Source: DATIRA01 sp964553405 (GTDB lineage Bacteria > Pseudomonadota > Gammaproteobacteria > Steroidobacterales > Steroidobacteraceae). Taken from it: a stretch of DNA of 64,000 bases. The notes under the pieces are model-generated. The model was not told the DNA's origin. It did no database searches and saw only the letters and a program-made list of their open reading frames with translations. Positions 1 to 8,511 of the stretch are shown one piece after another. The stretch lies in NCBI GenBank assembly GCA_964553405.1, contig CAZKLS010000002.1, positions 16,269-80,268 of the forward strand. Direction: 5' to 3'. A program made the position numbers and the translations under genes. The stretch's first letter is position 1. Every line of letters starts with the position of its first letter.

Positions 1-216
1 CCCATCGGCGTGGCGGTCTACATGCGCTCCGACGTCGAGCATGTCACGGTGCTTCACCTCGGACTCAGCGAGGAGTACTGCGCGGGCGGCAGGCGCGCTG
101 AGGCCCGGCTGCTGCTGCGGCTGATGAAGGAGATCCGCCGCTCCTCACGGCGGGTAAAGGGCGTGCGCAGGCTGCAGGTCGCCTACGGCGCGCAGCGCTC
201 CCGCGCGCTGCCGTGA
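1..216 (+). CDS. 5'-truncated hypothetical protein
   Basis: The reading frame is already open at base 1 and ends at a TGA at 214-216, so this is the C-terminal 71 residues of a gene that starts outside the window. The internal GTG at 10 and ATG at 22 are not convincing starts because neither has a purine-rich leader. The piece is soluble, begins with a short beta-like stretch (VAVYMRSDVEHVTVLHLGL) and ends in a very basic helix rich in Arg (LLLRLMKEIRRSSRRVKGVR). I do not recognise a family. It converges on the PHA-depolymerase-like gene one base downstream of its stop. Confidence 0.55.
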   Translation, partial: PIGVAVYMRSDVEHVTVLHLGLSEEYCAGGRRAEARLLLRLMKEIRRSSRRVKGVRRLQVAYGAQRSRALP

Positions 217-217
217 G

Positions 218-1273
218 TCAGCGCTGCTCGCCGAGCAGGTCGGCGATCATCTGCCTGAGGCCCGCTATCTGCGCACCGCGTTTGAGTGCGTAGTCCTCGC
301 CCTCGTAGCCCCACCAGTCCCAGCAGCCATTCGGGTTGAGCGGCTGGTAGCTCGGTGCGAGCTGCGGGAACAGCAGCACGATCGAGTTCGCCGCGGCCGT
401 CTCCAGGTAACCCGCCGACTCCACGAACTCGCGACCGATCTCGGTGGCGCCCTGCTTGCAGCCATGGAACACGACGTGCAGGCGGCAGCGGGCGGTTGCC
501 CCGGCCCGGCAGTCCTCGGGCACGAACAGCCAACCCTGCTCCGCGAAAGCCCGGCTCGACGCGACTTCGGCGTACGGTCGCTGGTCGAACGCACGCAGCT
601 CCCCGGCAGGGTCGTTTCCGCCGTCCGCCTGCAGCGGGCCGTACAGCTGCCCGAGCAGCGCCCGTGCAGCGTCGAAGCCGCAGTTGCCCAGGTACGGCGA
701 CTCGGTCAGCCCGCACGCCCGGCCCTTGCCGACCGTCGGGAAGGTATGGCCGGTGGCGCTGCGTTCCACGCGCAGCACGTTCTCCGGTCGCACCAGGGTC
801 TCGTAATACGCCTGCAACGCATCGACGACCGTCGTTGCGACGACTTCGTCGTCGGCGCCATGGAAGATCCAGACCCGGTCGTCGACCAGTCCGGCGATCG
901 GATCGATCTCCCCGTTCAACGCCATGTGGCTCGTGATTTCCAGCAGCCGGTCGGTCGGGATTCCCTCGCCGTCCTTCATGCAGCGTCCGAGCGCGAGCCG
1001 CAGCGAATTCTCCGCGCAGTAGTACGGGCCTGCCGCCAGTACGCCGGCGCCACCGACCAGGTCGGAGTAGGCGACGTGAAATTGCACGGCCATGTAGCCT
1101 CCCGCCGAAATGCCGGAGACCGTGACCGATTCCGGATCGATCGGGAGTCGCGGCAGGCGATCGGGCTCGCTGCGTTCGCCGCAGCCGGCAATCGCGAGCA
1201 GCAACGCCAGCGCGGCGGCGTGCGCCATGCCGGGCCGGCCCGACGGCAGGCCTGGAGCGGATTCCTGAGACAT
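218..1273 (-). CDS. PHA depolymerase-like esterase lipoprotein
   Basis: A 351-residue alpha/beta-hydrolase that resembles extracellular short-chain-length polyhydroxyalkanoate depolymerases of the type 2 catalytic domain class. The N-terminus has a hydrophobic stretch ending in IAGC (Cys31), which fits a lipoprotein signal, so the enzyme is probably tethered to a membrane facing the periplasm or exterior. The lipase box GISAGGY places the nucleophile at Ser56, and the C-terminal half has the oxyanion-loop-like VFHGCKQ and a Cys-rich, Trp-rich end (NGCWDWWGYEG) typical of this family. A start at Met16 (position 1228) would give a shorter, cleaner signal peptide. No PHA synthase lies in the window, so the substrate may be external polymer or another ester; that is inference. 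Confidence 0.8.
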   Translation of the reverse strand: MSQESAPGLPSGRPGMAHAAALALLLAIAGCGERSEPDRLPRLPIDPESVTVSGISAGGYMAVQFHVAYSDLVGGAGVLAAGPYYCAENSLRLALGRCMKDGEGIPTDRLLEITSHMALNGEIDPIAGLVDDRVWIFHGADDEVVATTVVDALQAYYETLVRPENVLRVERSATGHTFPTVGKGRACGLTESPYLGNCGFDAARALLGQLYGPLQADGGNDPAGELRAFDQRPYAEVASSRAFAEQGWLFVPEDCRAGATARCRLHVVFHGCKQGATEIGREFVESAGYLETAAANSIVLLFPQLAPSYQPLNPNGCWDWWGYEGEDYALKRGAQIAGLRQMIADLLGEQR

Positions 1274-1316
1274 CCGGCAAGCATCTCTCAGTTTCGTGCT
1301 GATAGGCTAGTCGACG

Positions 1317-2288
1317 ATGCGCGGCCGCCAATCCGCGACCTCTCAGCAGAAACGACCCGGGTCTCCGGCAGCCGTCGTGGGACGGGCTGTTCTTGCGGCG
1401 CTCTGCGCGGCGAGCGTGCTGGCCGTGATGTCGCCGCTCGGGTGGCCGTTCGAGCTGTTCGTGCACTTCCGGCCGCAGTACGCGGTTGCATCGGTGCTGG
1501 TCGCGGTGCTGCTGGCGGGGCTCGGGCACCGGCGGCCGGCGGCGGTCGCGCTGATGCTGGCCGTGCTCCATGCCTGGCCGGTGGTGCCGAGCTCGCAGGC
1601 CGGTGCAGCGCGCGTCGCCTGCGACGGACCGGCGCTCACGGTCGCTACCGTGAACCTCTGGTTCCGGAACCCCGACCCGGCGGCCTTCGTGTCCTGGCTC
1701 GCCTCCGAGCCTGCGGACCTGGTGATACTGCAGGAGGTCACCGACGAATGGGCGAGCGCGCTGGTCGCGCTGGCCGCCGATTACCCGCACCAGTGGCTGC
1801 TTCCGCGCCAGGATCCGTACGGCATCGGTGTGATCAGCCGGCACGCGCTCAACGTCGCCAGCGCCGATCTTGCCGGGGACGGCCTGCCGTCGCTGACCGG
1901 CACCATCGAAATCGAGGATCGCGAACTGCGCTTCATCGGACTGCACACTCGCTGGCCCGTGTTGCCCGGGCTCGCCCGTCAGCGCGACGCGGCGCTCATC
2001 AACGCGGCCGATGCGCTGCGTGCCCGCGACACGCCGGCCGTCCTGCTCGGCGACCTGAACCTGAGTCCCTATGCGCCGCGATACGAGCAGCTGCTGGATC
2101 GCGGCGGACTGCAGGATGTGCTGCCGCGTCGTGCCTGGCACCCGACCTGGATGGCGGGCTTCTGGCCGCTTGCGCTGCGCATCGACCACCTGCTGGTTTC
2201 GGACGGACTGTGCGTCGAGGAGGCGGGCGTCGGGCCCGACGTCGGCTCGGACCATCGTCCCGTGATCTCGCGCCTCAGGCTGCGCTGA
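1317..2288 (+). CDS. Endonuclease/exonuclease/phosphatase family membrane protein
   Basis: A 323-residue protein with about three N-terminal membrane segments (roughly residues 20-95) followed by a complete EEP-fold domain. The family motifs are in order: TVATVNLWF, the metal-binding Glu in ILQEV, the His in IGLHTRWP, GDLNLSPYA, and the C-terminal IDHLL and GSDHRPV. Proteins of this layout are usually annotated as membrane-anchored endonuclease/exonuclease/phosphatase proteins (YafD-like); the true substrate (nucleic acid, phosphoinositide or other phosphodiester) cannot be told. It is divergent from the depolymerase-like gene with 43 bases between starts and convergent with the LysR gene. 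The ATG start is the first in frame. Confidence 0.82.
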   Translation: MRGRQSATSQQKRPGSPAAVVGRAVLAALCAASVLAVMSPLGWPFELFVHFRPQYAVASVLVAVLLAGLGHRRPAAVALMLAVLHAWPVVPSSQAGAARVACDGPALTVATVNLWFRNPDPAAFVSWLASEPADLVILQEVTDEWASALVALAADYPHQWLLPRQDPYGIGVISRHALNVASADLAGDGLPSLTGTIEIEDRELRFIGLHTRWPVLPGLARQRDAALINAADALRARDTPAVLLGDLNLSPYAPRYEQLLDRGGLQDVLPRRAWHPTWMAGFWPLALRIDHLLVSDGLCVEEAGVGPDVGSDHRPVISRLRLR

Positions 2289-2340
2289 CCCGCCATCCGG
2301 CCGCCACCGCAGATCCGGCGCGAACGGGCCGGCGATCAGC

Positions 2341-3264
2341 TCAGCCCGGTCCGAGCGTCTCGCCGGTCGGGGCTTCGAATTCCTGGCAGCACTCCAGCAG
2401 CCAGGTCCGGAATCGAACCACTTTCGGCAGCGAGAAATGCTCCGGGGGCGCGACCAGGTACCAGGCCCGCCGCTGCTGAACGCTGGGCAGCATCGGCCGA
2501 ACCAGCCGCCCGGCGGCGAGCTCCGAAGCCACCAGCGACCATCGGGCCAGCGCCACCCCTGCACCCTGCTCGACGGCCGCGAGCGCCGCCGAGGAGTCCT
2601 CGAGCTGCGGAATCGTCTCGGCGCGGGTCGTATCGCCTCCGACCCGCCTCAACCAGTCCACCCAGGGCTCGGAGCGGCTGTGGATCAACGGGTATCGCGA
2701 GAAATCCGACAGCGTCTGTATCGGACCGAGCTTCGACAGCAGTGCGGGGCTGCAGACCGGGAAGACCCACTCGTCGAGCAGGCGTTCGGCCTTCAGGCCC
2801 GGCCACGGGCCCAGGCCATAGATGATGGCCGCGTGGAAATCATCCCGGCTGAAGTCGAGCTCCGCCCGGGGCGGGCCGAAGCGCACCTCGATCTCCGGAT
2901 GACGCCGGGTGAACTCGCCCAGGCGGGGCAGCAGCCAGCGCTGCAGGAACTCGCTCGGGACGCTCAGGTTCAGCAACCCGCCAACGCGTTCCCGGCGCAG
3001 CCGGTCCACGGCCCGGCGCAGCTCGTCGAGTCCCCGGGCGACGCCAGGCAGCAGTTCTGCTCCCTCCTGTGTGAGGGCGACGGCACGCGTGTGCCGGCGG
3101 AACAGCGGTACACCGATGTCCGCTTCGAGCGCCTTGACCTGGGCGCTCACGGCCGCCGTCGTGACGCCGAGTTCCTTCGCAGCCGCGGTGAAGCTCAGGT
3201 GCGTCGCGACCGCTTCGAATACCCGCAGGGCATTGAGTGGCAGGCGATCCGGCTGGCCGGACAT
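2341..3264 (-). CDS. LysR-family transcriptional regulator
   Basis: A 307-residue regulator of the GcvA-like subgroup of LysR proteins. The N-terminal winged helix-turn-helix is plain (LPLNALRVFEAVATHLSFTAA, then KELGVTTAAVSAQVKALE and FRRHTRAVALTQEG), followed by a LysR substrate-binding domain to the end. I chose the ATG at 3264 (MSGQPDRLPLNALR) because an in-frame ATG at 3297 would add 11 residues that have no family counterpart. It is divergent from the lipocalin gene, which is the usual arrangement for a LysR target, but the ligand is unknown. Confidence 0.9.
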   Translation of the reverse strand: MSGQPDRLPLNALRVFEAVATHLSFTAAAKELGVTTAAVSAQVKALEADIGVPLFRRHTRAVALTQEGAELLPGVARGLDELRRAVDRLRRERVGGLLNLSVPSEFLQRWLLPRLGEFTRRHPEIEVRFGPPRAELDFSRDDFHAAIIYGLGPWPGLKAERLLDEWVFPVCSPALLSKLGPIQTLSDFSRYPLIHSRSEPWVDWLRRVGGDTTRAETIPQLEDSSAALAAVEQGAGVALARWSLVASELAAGRLVRPMLPSVQQRRAWYLVAPPEHFSLPKVVRFRTWLLECCQEFEAPTGETLGPG

Positions 3265-3281
3265 GTCACGGGCCTCGTGTA

Positions 3282-3298
3282 AACAATTCGTTAACAAT
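3282..3298. promoter_or_regulatory. Direct AACAAT repeat in LysR/lipocalin divergent region
   Basis: Two copies of AACAAT (3282-3287 and 3293-3298) are spaced 11 bases apart, one helical turn, with a GTTAAC palindrome partly between them, just upstream of the LysR start. This AT-rich spot stands out in a GC-rich region and could be the regulator's own binding site. LysR sites usually show a T-N11-A dyad, which is not clear here, so confidence is low. Confidence 0.25.
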
Positions 3299-3432
3299 AA
3301 GATGAAATTCTCTTGCCAGCAAGCTATCTGCGTCGCGACTTATCCAGTCAATCTGAAGAAACCGACGCGCTGCGCAAGCCTGAAACCAGCCCGTGCCCGC
3401 GGTCGAACAGGCGGGTATCGGGAGATGAAATC

Positions 3433-3957
3433 ATGCTTGTTAGTCGCCTGGTCGGCGCTGCTTCGGGCCTGTTGATGCTGGTCGCCTGCTCGTCCTCACC
3501 CTCGATTCCCACGGCCAGCCAGGTCGACCTGGATCGCTTCATGGGCGACTGGTACGTGATCGCGAACATCCCCACCTTCCTCGAGAAAGGCGCCCATAAC
3601 GCCGTCGAGTCGTACCGGCTCGATCCGGACGGCAGCATCGCGACCACGTTCACCTTCCGCCAGGACGCCTTCGACGGGCCCGAGAAGGTGATGCATCCCC
3701 GCGGGTTCGTCCGGGATCGGGAATCCAATGCGGTGTGGGGGATGCAGTTCGTCTGGCCCATCAAGGCCGAATACCTGGTCGCATACGTGGACGAGGACTA
3801 CACCGAGACGATCATCGCGCGCAGCGCCCGCGACTACGTCTGGATCATGGCGCGCGAGCCCGAGATCTCCGCTGCGGACTACGCGCGGCTCGCCCGGCGC
3901 GTGGCGGATCTCGGTTACGATGTGAGCAAGTTGCAGAGGGTTCCGCAGCGCTGGTGA
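3433..3957 (+). CDS. Lipocalin family lipoprotein (Blc-like)
   Basis: A 174-residue outer-membrane-type lipocalin like E. coli Blc. The leader ends in a lipobox (LMLVAC, Cys19); the Asp-free SSS at +2 to +4 favours outer-membrane sorting. The lipocalin G-x-W signature is GDW at residues 38-40 in FMGDWYVIANIP, and the later YVDEDYTETIIARSARDYVW strand pattern fits the end of the barrel. The start at 3433 is chosen because it gives the lipoprotein signal and has GGAG eight bases upstream; the frame extends upstream to 3313 but that part is not signal-like. Family members bind fatty acids or lysophospholipids under envelope stress. Confidence 0.88.
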   Translation: MLVSRLVGAASGLLMLVACSSSPSIPTASQVDLDRFMGDWYVIANIPTFLEKGAHNAVESYRLDPDGSIATTFTFRQDAFDGPEKVMHPRGFVRDRESNAVWGMQFVWPIKAEYLVAYVDEDYTETIIARSARDYVWIMAREPEISAADYARLARRVADLGYDVSKLQRVPQRW

Positions 3958-4056
3958 ACTTCGCTGCGTAACGCCCGCTGATCACGAGCCGCCCGGTTTC
4001 GGCGGCGCAACTACGACCGGCCGGCCGGCCGGTCGGTCAGACTGAGGAGGCCAATC

Positions 4057-4266
4057 ATGTCCGTCGCCAAGATTACAGAGATCACCGCCACGTCGAAGAA
4101 GAGCTTTGCCGACGCGGTCGAGAGCGGCGTCAAGCGCGCCAGCAAGACGATCCACGGCATCACCGGCGCGTGGGTCGCCGACCAGGAAGTGGCGGTCAAG
4201 GGCGGCAAGGTGACCGAGTACAAGGTCAGGCTGAAGCTGACCTTCGTGCTGGACGACAAGTCCTGA
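4057..4266 (+). CDS. Dodecin family protein
   Basis: A 69-residue dodecin, the small flavin-binding protein that forms hollow dodecamers and buffers free FMN/riboflavin in the cytoplasm. The sequence has the family's beta-alpha-beta-beta pattern: MSVAKITEITATSKKSF, a helix with AVESGVKRASKTI, then a strand with a tryptophan (ITGAWVADQEV) that in the family stacks on the isoalloxazine ring, and a final strand EYKVRLKLTFVLDD. Length is typical. A strong ribosome site (GAGGAGG) sits upstream of the ATG. It is followed 37 bases later by the rhodanese gene on the same strand. Confidence 0.93.
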   Translation: MSVAKITEITATSKKSFADAVESGVKRASKTIHGITGAWVADQEVAVKGGKVTEYKVRLKLTFVLDDKS

Positions 4267-4303
4267 ACACGGCGCGGGCGCCGGGCGAGGAGGTTTCGAT
4301 CAC

Positions 4304-4774
4304 ATGACGTTCAACCAGGCCACCGTTGCCGTGGCAGCCTGCCTGCTGGTCGCTGCGGCGGTCGCCGACGGCCCCTCCCCGGCGAGCATCTCGCCCGAGG
4401 CGCTCAGCGAGCGCCAGTCGCAGGGCGAGCAGGCGCCGTTCGTGCTCGACGTGCGCAGCCCGGAGGAATTCGTGACCGGGCACGTCCCGGGCGCCGTCAA
4501 CATTCCGTTCGACCAGGTCGCCGGCCGGCTCGCCGAGATCCCGAAGGACCAGGACCTGGTGCTCTACTGCCGCAGTGGCCGGCGAGCCAGTATCGCGGCC
4601 GATGTGCTGGTGGCCAACGGCTACGCCGCGCCGTCGTTGCTCGAAGGCGACATGGCCGGTTGGCAGCGGGCCGACCTGCCCGTCGAGCGCCCTGCGGATG
4701 CGGCGGCCTGTGTCGCTGCACTGCAGGCCGCCCGCGGCGCAGCGGAGGCCTGCGCTCCCCCGGCCGTCCGCTGA
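4304..4774 (+). CDS. Secreted rhodanese-like domain protein
   Basis: A 156-residue single rhodanese domain with an N-terminal signal-peptide-like hydrophobic stretch (residues 6-22, ending AVADG), so it probably acts in the periplasm. The active loop is CRSGRR with the catalytic Cys at residue 89, a six-residue loop as in sulfurtransferases; the upstream VLDVRSPEEFVTGHVPGAVNIP is the standard rhodanese core. The last 30 residues contain two extra cysteines (DAAACVAAL and AAEACAPP) in an Ala-rich tail outside the domain. A GAGGAGG site precedes the ATG. It may be cotranscribed with the dodecin gene. Confidence 0.88.
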   Translation: MTFNQATVAVAACLLVAAAVADGPSPASISPEALSERQSQGEQAPFVLDVRSPEEFVTGHVPGAVNIPFDQVAGRLAEIPKDQDLVLYCRSGRRASIAADVLVANGYAAPSLLEGDMAGWQRADLPVERPADAAACVAALQAARGAAEACAPPAVR

Positions 4775-4784
4775 AGCGCTGCGC

Positions 4785-5909
4785 TCAGGAACCGAGCGCC
4801 TGGTCCAGGTCGCGCACCAGGTCCTCGGCGTTCTCGAGCCCGACCGACAGCCTGATCAGGTTGGGCGGCGTCGTGGTGCGCGGCCCCTCGATCGAAGCGC
4901 GGTGCTCGATCAGGCTCTCCACGCCGCCGAGGCTGGTCGCGCGCGTGAAGATCGCGGTTCGGGCCACGACCGCGAGCGCCGCCGCGGCGTCGCCCGGCAC
5001 CTGGAACGAAACCACCCCGCCGTAGCCGCCGTCCATCTGCCGCGCTGCCAGCGCGTGCCCCGGATGCGATTCGAGACCGGGATAGTGGACAGTGAGCACG
5101 CGCCGGTCCGCGGCGAGAGCGCGCGCCAGCGTGAGCGCATTCTCCGCCTGGCCCCGCACCCTGCAGGGCAGCGTCGCCAGGCTGCGCAGCAGCAGCCAGC
5201 AGTCGAACGGGGACGGTATCCCGCCCGCGGATGACTGGAATTCCCTCAACCGTTCGAGGGGCGGCCCCGCGTCCTTCACGACTACGACGCCGCCGAGCAG
5301 GTCGCTGTGCCCGCCGAGGTACTTGGTCGAGCTGTGCATCACGAGGTCGGCCCCGAGCTCGAGCGGGCGTTGCAGCACCGGGCTGGCAAACGTGTTGTCG
5401 CAGGCGAGCAGCGCGCCCTGCGCGTGTGCGAGGTCCGCGATGGCCGCGATGTCGCTGATCCGGAGCAGCGGGTTGGACGGGGTCTCCAGCCACAGCAGCG
5501 ACGCTCCGGCTTCCAGCGCCCGTTCCACCGCGGACAGGTCGGTCATGTCCACGAAGTCGCTGCGTATGCCGAAGCGCGGCAGCAGCTCCCGGAGCTGGGC
5601 CGCGGTGCCGTGATAGCAGTCCTCGGAACACAGCACCCGGCCGCCGGGCGCTGCGAGACTGAACACGGCCAGCGAGGCGGCGGAGCCTGAGGCGAAGGCG
5701 ACGGCCTGCGTTCCGGACTCCAGCGCCGCGATCGCCCGCTCGAGCGAGGCGCGATTGGGATTGTCCGCCCGTGCGTAGCTGAAACCTCGCGGATATCCGC
5801 CCTCGACCGACCGCTCGAAAGTGGTCGACAGGTGGATCGGCTCGCGCACCGCGCCGGTCGCAGCGTCGATCGCGCGGCCGGCATGAATCGCCAGGGTCTC
5901 TATCTTCAT
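4785..5909 (-). CDS. Cys/Met metabolism PLP-dependent lyase
   Basis: A 374-residue fold-type I PLP enzyme of the cystathionine gamma-synthase/beta-lyase/gamma-lyase family. The PLP lysine is Lys196 in SSTKYLGGHSD, the ring-binding Asp is Asp171 (LLACDNTFASP), and the early YARADNPNRASLE and FASGSAA motifs are standard. The end has the family's SLGGVESLIEHRAS and IRLSVGLENAEDL. I cannot separate gamma-synthase from the lyases by sequence alone. The ATG overlaps the stop of the DAK2/DegV gene (ATGA, 5906-5909), so it is the last gene of the GspA-GspB-DegV operon. Confidence 0.9.
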   Translation of the reverse strand: MKIETLAIHAGRAIDAATGAVREPIHLSTTFERSVEGGYPRGFSYARADNPNRASLERAIAALESGTQAVAFASGSAASLAVFSLAAPGGRVLCSEDCYHGTAAQLRELLPRFGIRSDFVDMTDLSAVERALEAGASLLWLETPSNPLLRISDIAAIADLAHAQGALLACDNTFASPVLQRPLELGADLVMHSSTKYLGGHSDLLGGVVVVKDAGPPLERLREFQSSAGGIPSPFDCWLLLRSLATLPCRVRGQAENALTLARALAADRRVLTVHYPGLESHPGHALAARQMDGGYGGVVSFQVPGDAAAALAVVARTAIFTRATSLGGVESLIEHRASIEGPRTTTPPNLIRLSVGLENAEDLVRDLDQALGS

Positions 5910-7723
5910 CGTGGCGGCTCGTACTCCTGCAGGCCGACGACCAGCATGCCCGGCCCGCCGTGCGCGCCGAGCGCGCTGCCGAGTGGCAGCAGCCGCGCAT
6001 AGCACACGTTCGGCCCGCTCAGGCGGTCCAGCAGCCACTGTCCGTCGCTTTCGCAGTTCGCGTGACCCACGAGCACGCGGTAGCTGCGGCTCGGGTCCAT
6101 TCGTCGCCGCACGAAGCCGGCGAACTTCTCCCTGAGCCGCCCGCGTCCGAACACCACGCCGCCGGGCGTGACGCGGCCCCGTGCGTCGTTGTGCAGGACC
6201 GGCATCAGCCGGAACGCGTCCGCGACGTTCTTGACCCAGCGCGGCACCCGTCCCCCGCGCACCGCGTACTCCAGCGATCCCGCGAGGCCGAAGGTCCGTG
6301 TCCGGGGCAGGATCGCGCGGGTCGCCGCGGCGATCTGCTCGCCGTCCATCCCGGCCCTGGCGCATTCGGCCGCGAACATCGCGACCAGTCCCTGGCCGAG
6401 CGAAGCATTCATGCTGTCGATCACGGTCACCTGGCCGTGGGTGCGGGTTCGGGCCGCGGCCATCTCGGCGGCTGCGCAGGTGCCGCTGACCTGCCGGGTC
6501 AGGTTCACCGAGATCACCGAGGAGTAATGCGAGCCGAGAAACTCGAACTGGCGACGGAAGTCCCCGGGCGGGGGCTGGGACGTCGTGGGCGGCTCGGGAT
6601 TGCGCTGGATCTCGTGGAAGAACTCGTCCGGCGTGATGCCGACCTTGTCCAGGTAGCTCCGCTCGCCGAAATGAACGCGCAGCGGCACGATGTGGATGTC
6701 GAGGCGATCGAGCTCCTCTTCGGGAATGTCCGCCGCGGAATCGGTGACGACGGCGACCCGGCGGGCTGCAGCGTGCGCCGAGTGCTGCTGGCGCAGCATG
6801 TCGTCGGCCTTCTCGTTCGATACGCGGCCGAAGCGGGCCGCGATGCGGAACACCTCGGCCGGTTCGTTGACGTGCACGTGGATGCGCACCTTGTGCTGCA
6901 GCCCCGCGACCACCAGGCTGCTGCCGATCGGCGCCAGTGCCTCGCGCAGCCGGCGGCGGTCGACCTGCTCCGCGAGCACGATGCACTCGGTGCAGTAGCG
7001 GTGCTCGAGATCCTGCTCCTCGCCCGCCGTGGCTTCCATGGCGGAGTCGATCACCAGCGGCACCGGTTCGGGCGGGTCGTCCTGCGATCCGGCCTCCAGG
7101 TACTCCAGCATGCCCGAAACCAGCTCGAAGAAGCCCAGCGCTCCTGCGTCCACCACGTTCGCGCGCCGCAGCGCCTCCAGCTGATGCGTAGTGCGTTGCA
7201 CCGACTGCTGCGCTGCCGCCACGCCGCGCCGCAGCAGCGCCAGGAAATCCTGAGCACCCTCGATCGAGGTCTCCTGCAGCGCCCGGGCGAAATCGGTCAG
7301 CACGCTCAAGATCGTGCCATCGCGCGGGTCGCTCAGGCTGTCCCTGGCATACGAGGCACCGCCTGCGACACCTTCGACGAAGTCGCCCGGGCTCAGCCGG
7401 CCGAGATGCCCCAGCCGGTCGCAGAGACCGAGAAAGAACTGCGCGAGGATCGCGCCGGAATTGCCGCGCGCGCCGTCGAGCGCGGCGTCGGCGACCCGTG
7501 TCAACGTCTGCCCGGCATGGCTGTCGGGCCAGCGCTTCAGCGTGCCGAGCACCGCGCTCATCGTCAGCGCGAGGTTGGTGCCGGTGTCGCCATCGGGCAC
7601 CGGGAACACGTTGATCTTGTTCAGGTGTTCCTGGCGCAGCAGGACGCGATGAATGCCCGCCTTCAGCGCCCGGTTCAGGCGGATTCCATCGAGGCCGTCG
7701 ACGATAACGACTGCGGAGCTCAA
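5906..7723 (-). CDS. DAK2-DegV fusion (single-chain fatty-acid-kinase-like protein)
   Basis: A 605-residue fusion that lines up with both halves of the fatty-acid kinase known from Firmicutes. Residues 1-210 are a DAK2/DhaL-type kinase domain with the nucleotide/metal motif NVFPVPDGDTGTN (DGDTGTN at 44-50) and the ARGNSGA loop. Residues about 235-315 look like the FakA middle domain (YCTECIVL at 243-250, IHVHVNEP at 281-288). Residues 322-605 are a DegV/FakB lipid-binding domain with VVTDSAADIP, TTSQPPPGDF, QVSGT and GHAN. The start is a TTG, 11 bases after the GspB stop, because no ATG or GTG precedes the conserved domain. FakA and FakB are normally separate chains. Lipid binding and kinase activity here are inferred from family knowledge. 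Confidence 0.85.
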   Translation of the reverse strand: MSSAVVIVDGLDGIRLNRALKAGIHRVLLRQEHLNKINVFPVPDGDTGTNLALTMSAVLGTLKRWPDSHAGQTLTRVADAALDGARGNSGAILAQFFLGLCDRLGHLGRLSPGDFVEGVAGGASYARDSLSDPRDGTILSVLTDFARALQETSIEGAQDFLALLRRGVAAAQQSVQRTTHQLEALRRANVVDAGALGFFELVSGMLEYLEAGSQDDPPEPVPLVIDSAMEATAGEEQDLEHRYCTECIVLAEQVDRRRLREALAPIGSSLVVAGLQHKVRIHVHVNEPAEVFRIAARFGRVSNEKADDMLRQQHSAHAAARRVAVVTDSAADIPEEELDRLDIHIVPLRVHFGERSYLDKVGITPDEFFHEIQRNPEPPTTSQPPPGDFRRQFEFLGSHYSSVISVNLTRQVSGTCAAAEMAAARTRTHGQVTVIDSMNASLGQGLVAMFAAECARAGMDGEQIAAATRAILPRTRTFGLAGSLEYAVRGGRVPRWVKNVADAFRLMPVLHNDARGRVTPGGVVFGRGRLREKFAGFVRRRMDPSRSYRVLVGHANCESDGQWLLDRLSGPNVCYARLLPLGSALGAHGGPGMLVVGLQEYEPPR

Positions 7724-7734
7724 CGCGGGACCCG

Positions 7735-8505
7735 TCAGTCGCGCGGCAGCAGGTAGCGATTGCCGCGCAGGCTGAGGACGACCCCGTCGCTCCGGATCTC
7801 CTCGACGCGCGGCCCCTCGGCGAGGGTCTCGCCTTCGCGGTACTTGCGGGAGTTGATGAACACGAAGCGCTGCGCGGCGTCGTTCGCATACACGTGCAGC
7901 TCGAGCTTCAGTTCCGGCACGCCACCCGGCGCCATGATCTCGTCGGCGGTGGGCAGGCCGGCAGCAGCGTTGCCCGGTACCGGCAGACTCGCCGCGGTCA
8001 CCGGCCCGGCCTCGGGCAGCGACTGGTAGATCACGCTGCCGCCGCTGCGCGGCGCGGCACTCACGGCGGGGGGTCCCGCGGGCGGCGCCGCGGCACCGTC
8101 TTGCAACTCCCGGTCGAGCTTGGGTTCGCGCACGGCGACTTCGTCCTCGAGAGGGTTGCGTCCGGGACCCGTCGCCGGCCGGGGCTGCGCGGGCCGCATC
8201 ATCGGTGACGGTTCGGCCGGTGCCGGCCGCGTCCTCGTGACGGTGGCCCGTTCGGGAGCCGCACTCGCGGGCCCGGCAGCGGTCGGTCCGGCCGTGGCCA
8301 CGGCTTCGGGCGGCTCGTCTCGCGACATGTGCAGCAGCAGGAATCCGAAGGCGAACAGGTTCACGACCAGCAGCGCGACGGCGCCGGTCGCCCAGAAGTT
8401 CTTCCCCTTGCGCGCTGGCGCCACGGCCGTTTCGGCCAGTGTCGGGCCGCTCTGGCGATGGCGCTCGTGCTCGGATTTTCGCAGCGCGTCGAGGATGAAG
8501 GACAT
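7735..8505 (-). CDS. gspB: Type II secretion assembly protein GspB
   Basis: A 256-residue GspB/ExeB-type protein that works with GspA/ExeA to place the secretin in the peptidoglycan during type II secretion assembly. It begins with the family hallmark MSFILDALRKSEHER, has one membrane segment (about residues 38-60), a long Pro/Ala-rich periplasmic linker, and ends with the GspB C-terminal domain (LKLELHVYANDAAQRFVFIN, then KYREGETL and EIRSDGVVLSLRGNRYLLPRD). It follows GspA after a 6-base gap, the usual order. No secretin or other Gsp core genes are in the window. Confidence 0.93.
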   Translation of the reverse strand: MSFILDALRKSEHERHRQSGPTLAETAVAPARKGKNFWATGAVALLVVNLFAFGFLLLHMSRDEPPEAVATAGPTAAGPASAAPERATVTRTRPAPAEPSPMMRPAQPRPATGPGRNPLEDEVAVREPKLDRELQDGAAAPPAGPPAVSAAPRSGGSVIYQSLPEAGPVTAASLPVPGNAAAGLPTADEIMAPGGVPELKLELHVYANDAAQRFVFINSRKYREGETLAEGPRVEEIRSDGVVLSLRGNRYLLPRD

Positions 8506-8511
8506 GCTGGC

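Noticed and set aside
183..2564. Long minus-strand frame over the depolymerase and EEP genes
   Set aside because: Its translation is Arg/Gly/Pro-rich and out of phase with genes that have clear motifs.
5960..7756. Plus-strand frame of about 600 codons opposite the DAK2/DegV gene
   Set aside because: Antisense shadow, rich in Arg, His and Gln.
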